Origin: JAIBCL01 sp031411695
GTDB taxonomy: Bacteria; Verrucomicrobiota; Verrucomicrobiia; Verrucomicrobiales; Verrucomicrobiaceae
Length of the DNA: 36,657 bases
Reading direction: 5' to 3'
Assembly (NCBI GenBank): GCA_031411695.1
Contig: JANOBO010000246.1
Coordinates: 1 to 36,657 of the forward strand
This document shows, piece by piece, positions 24,490-33,100 of the stretch. Made by a program: the position numbers and the translations under genes. Below the pieces are notes generated by a model. That model was given only the letters and a program-made list of their open reading frames with translations, was not told the DNA's origin and made no database searches. Every line of letters starts with the position of its first letter. Positions within the stretch are counted from its first letter, which is position 1.

Positions 24490-24594
24490 GGATCATCGGC
24501 CTGCGTGCTGCAATCATCGCTTGGCGCCTCGCATCCGGCACGCAGATGGAGGAGGAGTGTTGAGGGTGCGTCGAAGCGTGCTCTAATGCGCCGC

Positions 24595-26001
24595 ATGTCA
24601 GCCACCAAACTCACCGACATCCGCGTCATCGGCGCAGAGGTATATTTTTTGCCGATCACGTTGCGCGTGCCTTTGAAATTCGGGCCGGAGACGGTGGTGA
24701 GCGTTGATTGTCTCCGGGTGAAAATCGAAGTCGAGGACCGGCGGGGAAATCGCGCGAAGGGTTGGGGTGAGACGCCGCTCAGCGTGTCGTGGGTGTGGCC
24801 TTCAGCGCTGTCGGTGGCGGAGCGGGCGGCGCGAATGCGGGAGTTTTCCGTGAGGTTGGCTAAAGTGCTCGCAAGTCATCCAGCGCAAGGGCATCCAGTG
24901 GAGCTCGGATGGGATTTTGTGGAGGGTCCGCTGGCCGATGAGACGCGCACTGCCAACGCGCCGGCGGAGGGCGAGCCGATGCCCTACTTGGCGTCGCTGG
25001 TGGCGTTCAGCGCGTTCGATATTGCGATCCACGATGCCTTTGGAAATCTGCACGGGGTGGACGTCTATGCGACCTATGGCCCCGAGTTTATGAACCGCGA
25101 TCTGGGAGCGTTCCTCGTCCCTGAGATCGAGAGCGGTGTGGATTTCAGAGGAAAGTATCCGCAGGATTTTTTTGTCGCGCGGCCACCAGCGAAGCTGCCG
25201 GTGTGGCATCTGGTCGGTGGTGTGGATGCGTTGGAACCGCAGGATTTGACGGGGCAGGAACCGACTGATGGGTATCCCATTTTGCTGGGCGACTGGGTGA
25301 AGCGCGATGGCCTCAAGTGCCTCAAAGTAAAATTGCGAGGCACGGATGGCGCTTGGGATTATGAGCGCATGGCGCGGGTGGCGCGCATCGGTTTTGCGCA
25401 GGGTGTGCGGTGGCTGTCGGCGGACTTCAACTGCACGGTGAAGGAGCCGGGCTATGTGAATGAGATCATGGACCGGCTGCTGGCCGACGAGCCGGAGATT
25501 TATGCCCGCACGCTTTATGTGGAGCAGCCGTTTCCGTATGACCTGGCTGCGCATCAAATCGATGTGCGGTCGGTGTCAGCACGGAAGCCGCTGTTTCTCG
25601 ATGAGAGCGCACACGACTGGCATTTTGTGCGGCTCGGGAGGAATCTCGGGTGGTCGGGAGTGGCCTTGAAGACCTGCAAGACGCAGACCGGCGCGCTGCT
25701 GAGCCTGTGCTGGGCCAAGGCGCATGGAATGCCGCTCATGGTGCAAGATCTGACGAACCCGATGCTGGCGATGATCCCACACGCCCGACTGGCCGCGCAC
25801 GCCGGGACAATCCAAGGGGTGGAATGCAACGCTATGCAGTTTTATCCGGCGGCCTCAGAGGCGGAGGAAAAGATCCACCCAGGGCTGTTTCGGCGACGCG
25901 ACGGCACTGTCGATCTTGGATCGATACGCGGAACGGGCTTCGGATATCGCGAGGGCGAGATCGCCCGTCGCCTTCCTGCGTCTGCATCGGCTTGGCGCTG
26001 A
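24595..26001 (+). CDS. Enolase-superfamily (mandelate racemase/muconate lactonizing) enzyme
   Basis: A 468-residue protein from the ATG at 24595 (an ATG at 24586 adds three residues). It has the superfamily catalytic set in order: KVK motif K244/K246, Asp277 (ADFNCTV), Glu310 (VEQPF), Asp336 (LDESAHD) and Lys359 (LKTCKTQTG). These residues bind Mg2+ and perform proton abstraction next to a carboxylate. The two-lysine arrangement fits the muconate-lactonizing/dipeptide-epimerase/racemase side. The substrate is unknown. It has some hydrophobic mid-protein residues but no signal peptide, so it is probably cytosolic. It starts about 105 bases after folE2 and is not obviously in its operon. Confidence 0.85.
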   Translation: MSATKLTDIRVIGAEVYFLPITLRVPLKFGPETVVSVDCLRVKIEVEDRRGNRAKGWGETPLSVSWVWPSALSVAERAARMREFSVRLAKVLASHPAQGHPVELGWDFVEGPLADETRTANAPAEGEPMPYLASLVAFSAFDIAIHDAFGNLHGVDVYATYGPEFMNRDLGAFLVPEIESGVDFRGKYPQDFFVARPPAKLPVWHLVGGVDALEPQDLTGQEPTDGYPILLGDWVKRDGLKCLKVKLRGTDGAWDYERMARVARIGFAQGVRWLSADFNCTVKEPGYVNEIMDRLLADEPEIYARTLYVEQPFPYDLAAHQIDVRSVSARKPLFLDESAHDWHFVRLGRNLGWSGVALKTCKTQTGALLSLCWAKAHGMPLMVQDLTNPMLAMIPHARLAAHAGTIQGVECNAMQFYPAASEAEEKIHPGLFRRRDGTVDLGSIRGTGFGYREGEIARRLPASASAWR

Positions 26002-26101
26002 GCTTGCCAAAATCTACGGCTGCACGACAGTTTCGCCCTAACAAATCCCGGGGTTGGTCGTTCCTTGCCCCGAAGTTAGTCCCAGACACTCACACCAAAC
26101 C

Positions 26102-28291
26102 ATGAAAACATCCAAAACACTGCTTACCGGCTTTTGCTGCGCGGTTCTCGGCACCGCCTCCCTCCAGGCCGCGACCGCCCCGAGCTCCCGCATGTGGACC
26201 GATACCAAAGGCCGCCAAGTGGAAGCCACCTTCCAGGCCCTTGATGGCGATAATATCATCCTCCTCACCAAGGACGGAAACACGCACCGGTTCCCGCTGA
26301 CCAACCTCTCGGCAGACGACCAGCAGATCGCGCAGAAAATGGCAGAGTCGTCGCCAGCCCAACCCCAAGCGATCAACGCTTCGGTGGCTCAAGCTGCGGC
26401 GAACTTGGACCACTTGGTGGCCAAGGGCATCGTGAACAGATACAATCCAGAGCGCGCCAAGAAGGGACTGCCAGCTCTCACCGGTTACAACCCGCTGACT
26501 TCGGACGAGCAGTTCATCCGCCGTGTGTATCTGGACGTGGTGGGCCGCATTCCAAACCTCGACGAGACCACGGCGTTTCTAAACGATAAGAGCCCGACGA
26601 AGCGCGCGAAGGTGATCGACATGCTTCTCGATTCCGAAGGCTACGCCGCGCATACGTTCAACTACTTCGCCGACATGCTTCGAGTGAAGGCACAGCTCGA
26701 TGGCGGCACTATCCGCGGCACTCCCTACATCAACTGGATGAAGGAACAGATCGCCAAAAACCGCCCATGGAATGAACTGGTCCATGAACTGCTGACTGCG
26801 GACGGCAAGATGTGGGAAAATCCCGCCACCGGCTATCTGTTGCGTGACGCGGGCATGCCGCTGGATAATCTCGCGAACACGCTGACCGTTTTCCTGGGGA
26901 CCGATGTCGCCTGCGCGCAATGCCACGACCATCCTTTCGCGAACTGGACGCAAATGCAGTTTTACCAATTGGCGTCTTTCTTTGGCGCCACCACCACTGT
27001 TCTGAAGGACAGCGATTTTGAACACGGCAACATGGCGATGAAGGCCCTGCCCGAAGTGGAAAAAATGATTGAAGCCTCTGGAACGGACATCCAGAAAGTG
27101 CGCAACAACCTTCGTCAGTTCCTCCGCGCGAACACCATTGCCGTGAAGGATCGCAAGGAAAACATGATGAAGTTGCCGATGGACTACAAGTACAAGGACG
27201 GCAAAGGCGGTGAGTCCGTCGCGCCGAAGTTTGTGATGTGGTCCAAGGCGGACTCCACGAATCCTGCCTACAAGCAAAACAAGAAGAAGGAAGACCGCCT
27301 CCGTGATTCCTTTGCCGCCTGGGTTACCCACAAGGAAAATCCACGGTTTGCGATGACCATCGCCAACCGTCTCTGGAAGCGCGCTTTTGGTGCCGGTGTA
27401 GCCGAGCCGGTCACGAACATTGATGATCCCGCCAAGGCTTCGAACCCGGAGCTGCTCATTCAACTGGCAGCTGAAATGAAACGTCTGAACTTCAACATGA
27501 AGGACTTCATGCGCTTGGTTTACAACACCAAGGCATATCAAGCCGAGGCCACCACAGAAGCGCTGGCCATGGGCGAGCCTTATTACTTCCAAGGACCCCA
27601 GCTCCGTCGCCTGACCGCCGAGCAGGCCTGGGACTCCTACATGACACTGGTGCTCGGTCATCCGGACAAGTACAAAGCCCCGATGCAGGATCTGTATGAA
27701 AAGAGCATCGACTTGAACCTCGACAATCCGAAGCTCGACGCAAAAACGATCCTTATGAAGTACGGCGCCTATCAGAAGATGGGCGATAAGATGAAGGAAC
27801 AAATGGGTGGAAGCCTCGACATGGCGGATACCGGCATGATGATGGATGCCTCCAAAAAGGGTGACTCCACAGGCGCGGGTGGCGCCATGGGCAACAAGGT
27901 AATCAATTTCGGAGGCATGTCGATGCTCCGCGCAGCAGAGCTCGAACAACCCGCGCGTCCCGGCCATTTCCTCACGGAATTCGGCCAGTCACCCCGCATG
28001 TTGATCGATGGAACCAGCCGCAACGGGAGCGTCCCCCAAGTGCTCATGATGATGAATGGCAGCGCGCAGGCGATGCTCACCAGCAGCAATTCACCGGTGC
28101 TCCGGTCCATCGATAAGGTGCAGGAGCCCGAACAGAAGATCGAAACCCTCTTCCTCAGCGTCTTGAACCGCCACCCATCAGACAGCGAGAAAAGCATCGC
28201 GAAGAAGGAGATCGACGCCAGCGGCTCAGAAGCCTTCCCGAACATGGTGTGGGCTCTGATCAACACCCGCGAATTTATCTTCATGCAGTAA
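26102..28291 (+). CDS. Secreted SHD1-DUF1549-DUF1553 protein
   Basis: A 729-residue protein with a signal peptide (MKTSKTLLTGFCCAVLGTAS). Residues about 30-80 are an SHD1 domain: RMWTDTKGRQVEATFQALDG, then IILLTKDGNTHRFPL and SADDQQIA. DUF1549 follows (about 115-300), with DEQFIRRVYLDVVGRIPNLD, the heme motif CAQCHDHPFANW (C271, C274, H275) and LPMDYKYKD. DUF1553 covers about 395-690: FAMTIANRLWKRAFGAGVAE, FNMKDFMRLVYNTKAYQ, QLRRLTAEQAWDSYM and FLTEFGQSPR. It is followed after 45 bases by a DUF1501 gene, the usual partner, so the two should be one operon. Family-level role (polymer or sulfate-ester metabolism) is inferred only. I chose the start at 26102 because it begins the signal peptide. 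Confidence 0.88.
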   Translation: MKTSKTLLTGFCCAVLGTASLQAATAPSSRMWTDTKGRQVEATFQALDGDNIILLTKDGNTHRFPLTNLSADDQQIAQKMAESSPAQPQAINASVAQAAANLDHLVAKGIVNRYNPERAKKGLPALTGYNPLTSDEQFIRRVYLDVVGRIPNLDETTAFLNDKSPTKRAKVIDMLLDSEGYAAHTFNYFADMLRVKAQLDGGTIRGTPYINWMKEQIAKNRPWNELVHELLTADGKMWENPATGYLLRDAGMPLDNLANTLTVFLGTDVACAQCHDHPFANWTQMQFYQLASFFGATTTVLKDSDFEHGNMAMKALPEVEKMIEASGTDIQKVRNNLRQFLRANTIAVKDRKENMMKLPMDYKYKDGKGGESVAPKFVMWSKADSTNPAYKQNKKKEDRLRDSFAAWVTHKENPRFAMTIANRLWKRAFGAGVAEPVTNIDDPAKASNPELLIQLAAEMKRLNFNMKDFMRLVYNTKAYQAEATTEALAMGEPYYFQGPQLRRLTAEQAWDSYMTLVLGHPDKYKAPMQDLYEKSIDLNLDNPKLDAKTILMKYGAYQKMGDKMKEQMGGSLDMADTGMMMDASKKGDSTGAGGAMGNKVINFGGMSMLRAAELEQPARPGHFLTEFGQSPRMLIDGTSRNGSVPQVLMMMNGSAQAMLTSSNSPVLRSIDKVQEPEQKIETLFLSVLNRHPSDSEKSIAKKEIDASGSEAFPNMVWALINTREFIFMQ

Positions 28292-28336
28292 GCGTCCCGT
28301 CACTCCAACTAAAACTCGAACCTTCCAACTCATCCT

Positions 28337-29617
28337 ATGAAAAACGAACTCCTAAAACTCGACGCGGCCACCCGCCGTGAATTCATGCTGCGCACGGCCA
28401 AGACCGCGCTCGGTGTCAGTCTCCTCCCAGTCAGTTCCTCGCTCAAGGCGGCGGCCGAAGGCCAAGGTCCGGGCTTCGGAAAAGCCAAGGCCGTGATCTA
28501 CCTGTTCATGGAAGGTGGCATGTCCCACATCGACACGTTCGATCCTAAAACGGGATCGACCAAAGGTGCCAAGGATCCGATCAAGACGAAGGCCGATGGC
28601 ATTGATTACCTCGGCGGTTACATGACGGACATGGCGAAGAACGCCGACAAATTCTCGCTCATCCGCTCGATGACCTCGAAGACGGGCGTGCATGAAGCCG
28701 GCCGCTACACCATGCGTACCGGTTACGAACCACGCGGCACGATCGTGCATCCTTCGATGGGTGCGTGGGCGTCACATTTCCTCGGCCGGATCAAGGGCGT
28801 CACCCTGCCTGACAGCGTCACCGTCGGCAGCGGGCAGCATCCCGGCGCGGGCTTCTTCCCGCCCGCGCTGAGCCCGGTGCCAATCACCAGCCCTGAGGCC
28901 GGCCTGCAAAACACCCGCTCGACCACTGGCGAGACCACTTTCCAGAAGCGCATCGCGCTCATGAATGAGTTCGATTCAGGCTTCCGGAACAAGTTCAAGA
29001 GCGATGAGGTCAAGGCATACACCGAGTTCTATGACGAAACGATGAAGCTCCTGAAGAGCGAAGACCTCAAGGCCTTCGACATCAGCCAGGAGTCTGCTGA
29101 GATTCGCGAGAAGTACGGCAGGGGCTTCGGCCAAGGCTGCCTGCTTGCCCGGCGGTTGGTCCAGCATGGTGTCCGCTTCGTCGAAGTTCAGACCGGCGGC
29201 TGGGATATGCACAACACCATCGACACTGCCATGAACACAGTCGGCGGCGGCATGGACAAGGCTTTCGCCGCGCTTCTTGAGGATCTTAAGGCGCAGGGAA
29301 TGCTCGAGTCCACCCTCGTCGTGCTGGGTTCCGAATTCGGCCGCACGCCGGACGTCAATGAGAACAGCGGGCGCGACCATTACCCGAAGGTTTACACCAC
29401 CGTCATGGCTGGTGGCGGCATCAAAGGCGGCTACGTCCACGGCTCATCCGACAAGGATGGCCGCAACGTCGCGGACAAGCAGGTTACAGCGCAGGATTTC
29501 CTCAGCACCATCGGTCATGCCATGGGTCTGCCAGTTGATGAGGTGGTCATGTCCCCGAGCAACCGGCCGTTCACGGTCGGCGACAAGGGCAGTGTCATCA
29601 CGGAAATGTTCGCATAG
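28337..29617 (+). CDS. DUF1501 protein with Tat signal
   Basis: A 426-residue protein of the alkaline-phosphatase/sulfatase-like DUF1501 family, common beside DUF1549/DUF1553 genes in Verrucomicrobia and Planctomycetes. The N-terminus carries a twin-arginine motif (TRREFMLRTAKTALG), indicating export of the folded protein by Tat. Core motifs are YLFMEGGMSHIDTFDPK, RTGYEPRGTIVHPSMGAW, RFVEVQTGGWDMHN and LGSEFGRTPDVNENSGRDHY; these Asp and His residues correspond to the metal-binding positions of the fold. Whether it hydrolyses a sulfate or phosphate ester is not shown. It is the second gene of the operon and is closed by a strong terminator. Confidence 0.93.
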   Translation: MKNELLKLDAATRREFMLRTAKTALGVSLLPVSSSLKAAAEGQGPGFGKAKAVIYLFMEGGMSHIDTFDPKTGSTKGAKDPIKTKADGIDYLGGYMTDMAKNADKFSLIRSMTSKTGVHEAGRYTMRTGYEPRGTIVHPSMGAWASHFLGRIKGVTLPDSVTVGSGQHPGAGFFPPALSPVPITSPEAGLQNTRSTTGETTFQKRIALMNEFDSGFRNKFKSDEVKAYTEFYDETMKLLKSEDLKAFDISQESAEIREKYGRGFGQGCLLARRLVQHGVRFVEVQTGGWDMHNTIDTAMNTVGGGMDKAFAALLEDLKAQGMLESTLVVLGSEFGRTPDVNENSGRDHYPKVYTTVMAGGGIKGGYVHGSSDKDGRNVADKQVTAQDFLSTIGHAMGLPVDEVVMSPSNRPFTVGDKGSVITEMFA

Positions 29618-29634
29618 TTCGAGCCATCATCCAA

Positions 29635-29691
29635 AAAGCCAGTCCACTGGCTTTGCGAAGACGCCCGGTCGGAAAGACCGGGCGTTTTCTT
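29635..29691 (+). terminator. Double-hairpin rho-independent terminator after the DUF1501 gene
   Basis: The first hairpin pairs AAAGCCAG (29635-29642) with CTGGCTTT (29647-29654). The second pairs ACGCCCGGTC (29661-29670) with GACCGGGCGT (29676-29685), loop GGAAA, followed by TTTCTTTTC-like sequence. The arrangement of a short hairpin then a strong one is the same as after gnd. Confidence 0.92.
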
Positions 29692-29767
29692 TTCTCGGAG
29701 GTTCGACCGACGGTATTCTTGTCGATGGTTCGTCGCCTCGACGATTGGTCGCGCGTGCTTGCACCGG

Positions 29768-30105
29768 CCGTGCAAGAAGCCGCCACTGGCAAAAAGCCGC
29801 TTTGGGCGCGCGCCCAAAGCGCCGGGTGAAGAACCCGCGCCAAGCGATCCGATGAACTTCACCGACCCCGGAGCCGCATCATGCCGGTGTGCGGAAGCAA
29901 AGACTTCGAGCGAGGTTACAACGCACAGGCCGCCGTGGGGCTGGGGAGCCGGGTCATCATCGACGCCGAAGTCGTGCAAGCACCCCACGACAAAGAGCAA
30001 CTCGCGCACGGCGTGGCAGCCGTCAGTCCCGTGATCAACACCAGCCGCCAACCTGCTAACCGATAGCGGCATTATCAAGAGCGCGATGGTGTTGCTTCGC
30101 CAAGC
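29768..30105 (+). mobile_element. Decayed IS1182-like transposase fragment
   Basis: Three reading frames together give a piece of a DDE transposase of the IS1182 type. Frame of 29759: GRAPKAPGEEPAPSDPMNFT then DPG. Frame of 29881: SRIMPVCGSKDFERGYNAQA, then AAVGLGSRVIIDAEVVQAPH and DKEQLAHGVAAVSPVI. Frame of about 30050: LLTDSG, the second catalytic Asp context. The order and wording match intact IS1182 transposases (NFTDPxSRIM, GYNAQAAV, LTDSGY). At least two frameshifts, at about 29868 and about 30045, and loss of both ends make it a non-functional remnant. No terminal inverted repeat was found. It lies between the DUF1501 terminator and the end of the giant repeat gene. Confidence 0.8.
29798..29821. 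repeat. 24-bp perfect palindrome within the transposase remnant
   Basis: The sequence CGCTTTGGGCGC is followed directly by its exact reverse complement, giving a 24-base perfect palindrome. It falls in the linker coding region (FGRAPKA) of the transposase fragment. It could be just a consequence of GC-rich coding, or a protein-binding or cruciform site; nothing else supports a function. Confidence 0.6.
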
Positions 30106-30147
30106 CCTACGGCGCTCACCCTTGCACTGCGATCTGCCGCTTGAGGG

Positions 30148-33100
30148 TCACGGCCGCGCCACTTTCATGCGCAGGAACTCGATCTCGTTGCCGGGCGCGC
30201 CGACGGGCGTGGTTGATCTCATGATCACTGTTTCAAAGCCGCTGCCGGGACCTGGGGCCACGGACTGCTGCACTACTCCGGTGATGGACCAACCGCCACC
30301 CGGCGTGGTGCTGCGCTCCACGGTGAAGGTGAGATCGGTGGGTGTGTTCACCCCAGCCATGCGCACATAGGTGAGCGCGAGGTAGTTCACGCCGGAGACA
30401 TTGATGATGCCCACGATGGGCAGCAGATCTGCATCGGAGTTCATGGGGTCCATGCCGAGGCCGTACTCGAGGCCGTTGACAGCGCCGTCGCTGTCGGGGT
30501 CGGCGTTGAAATCGCCCGGGCTGCCGGTCAATGACCATGCGGACTGCCAGACGGAATAGGTGAGCAGGGTGGGCTGATAGTCGTCGAGCACGAGATTGTT
30601 GTTGGTGCCATAGGTGACCTTGAATGAACCCTGTCCATTTGCCGTGCTGACCCGGTTGCCGGTGAGATTGCCGACGGTGCCGGTGATGGGCGAGGTGGCG
30701 GTGACGAGCGTTAGCAAGTCCGTGCTGGCGAGTGTGCGCAATGCGAACGCCATGTTGACGAGCAGGTTGCCATTGAAGGCGACTGTTCCCGCGACATTGA
30801 GCAGGTCGTATCCCGTGCCTTGTGTAAAGCTGAGCAGGTCCATTTTCAAAATGGAGCCGTTTTGCAGATCGAGATTGCCCGTCAGTGACATGACACCCGC
30901 TGCCCCGATGTCGCCGGGAAGCAGCGAGCCGCCGGATTGTGCGACCATGTTGCCCGTGAAGGTGCCGCCGGTGTGGCCGATGAGATTACCGCCGCTCTCT
31001 GCAAGGATGATCGGGCCCGTGACTGAGGCGGATGAAAGACCGCCGTCATTCGTCAGCACGGCGTCCTTGCCAGCGACAATCGCATTGCCGTTGTGCGAGA
31101 TCACGTTACCACCGCCTGCTGCCACGATGTTACCGCCGCCTGCGGCGACGATGTTTCCGCCTCCGGCTGCCACGATATTTCCGCCACCACCCGCTACGAT
31201 ATTGCCACCGCCGCCAGCAACGATATTGCCGCCACCGCCAGCAACGATGTTTCCGCCCCCAGCCGCGACGATTCCTCCGCCCTGCGCTTCGATGTTGCCC
31301 GGGCCGTTGTGAGTGATGTTTCCGCCGCCACCTGCGACGATGTTGCCTCCTCCGCCTGCGACGATGTTTCCGCCACCGCCTGCCACAATGTTTCCGCCGC
31401 CACCTGCTACAATATTTCCGCCGCCTGCGGCCACGATGTTGCCGCCACCGCCTGCAACGATATTGCCCCCGCCTCCCGCAACAATCCCGGAGCCGGCACC
31501 CTGAATGGTGGTGACACCGGGCCCTTGGATGCTGAGCTGGCCGCCTCCGCTCACAGTCGTCGTGCCGCTCACAGTCTTCGGTGCGAAGATGCCGCCCGTG
31601 ATCCAATTGAGGAATGAACCGATCGCTTCGATCACACCGTTACCTTTGATGTTTCCGGTAACCGTGAGTGTTCCACCGGCGGCAGATGCGTCGGCCATGC
31701 TGGTCATGTTGGTGAGCGATGATCCGCCCGCCTCGACTCTGCCGTTGTTCGTAAAATCGGAATTGATCGTGAGCGAGGTCCCGACTGGCACAGCCAGATT
31801 GCCATTGTTGATGAACTCCGAGGTTTCGTCTGCCCGTGTGAAGGTGACATTTCCCGTCACTCCCATATTGCTGCCGGCCCTGTTGATAAAATTCCCACCG
31901 TCGCTCCCCTCGATCGTTCCTCCCGACCAGTTCACGGTTCCGTAGTTAATCAGGTCGCGACCGTGCAGGAACTTCGTGGACCCGGTGGCAATCTCAATAG
32001 TCGCTCCCGATGCAATGATGGTCTGACCGCTGCCATACATGGTTGCGGCACCCCAATACATGTGGCGGTCCACGATCAGATTGCCTGGTCCCTGAATGAC
32101 TCCCGAGATGAGGGCAATGTCCGCCGCGTGCGTCTCCGCATTCACATTGACGGTGCCACCGCCATTGATGCGCGCCTGGCCGGTGCCGGTGATGCTGGCA
32201 CCCGCATTCAGGTTATGGGTGCCGGAGCCGAAGTCGAGGTTGCTGAAGTTCGCATCGTTGTTCACCACATAAGCACCGGAGCTGACGCTTGTGCCGTTGA
32301 TCACGAGCGTGCCGCTTTGCACCTCGACGGTGCCAGTGTTGGCAAACGAGGTGTTGAGCGTGGCGGTTCCGGAGCCGGTTTTCTGCAGAAGGTCGTGGTT
32401 GTCGATGGAGGAACCGCCGTTGGCGTTGCCGTTCACCGTGGTGCCGCCCTGCACGTTGAGCGTGCCGTGATTGCTGAGGACCGCGCCGCCACGCATGGTG
32501 AGTGAATTGACGGCGAGGGTGAGCGTGCCGTGGTTTGTCACGGGTCGCGCATCGATTGTGCTCGATGAGCCGTTTACAATGTTGGTGGACCCGGCAAGTA
32601 AATCGAGATCACCCGAGCCGGTGACAGTGCCTGCGGTGAGCGTGAAACTGCCGGAGACATTCATCGTCCCAGGTCCGGTGAGCGTGCCGCCTGTGATGAG
32701 GAGATTCGAGGTCGGGATCGTGTCGCCCTGCGAGTCGCCGATGAAGGTGGTGCCGCCGACTAGCCTCGTCTGCGAGACGCCGGTGATGGTGGTGCCTTGG
32801 TCGAGGAGGAAACTGGGGCTGTTGAAGCTCACCTGCGATCCCGCGCGGCTGTCGATCTGTCCCGTGCTCAATCCGATGGCATTGACGGAGAGTGTTCCGC
32901 CGTTCTCGGCGCGGAGAATGCCACGGTTCGTCACGTCGCGGTCAATCGTGAGCGTCTGGCCTGCGATGTTGCCGTTCACCACGCCGGATGATTTGTTTTC
33001 GATGATGACGTCAATGCTGCCTCTGCCTTCGATGGTCTGGAAGTTGTTCAGCCCGTCGGTGGCGGCCGAGCCGTTGTAGTAAATGTGGTTGGAGCCGTTG

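Noticed and set aside
31103..31495. 24-base periodic repeat as a CRISPR-like or regulatory array
   Set aside because: The units are contiguous with no spacers, drift only synonymously and stay in frame of the giant protein. It is a coding repeat.
30614..31945. Several plus-strand ORFs rich in Pro/Pro/Ala/Thr repeats (FPPPPATM-like)
   Set aside because: They are the mirror of the GGGGNIVA octad array and of the modules on the minus strand, where the frame is far longer and reads as a coherent beta-repeat protein.
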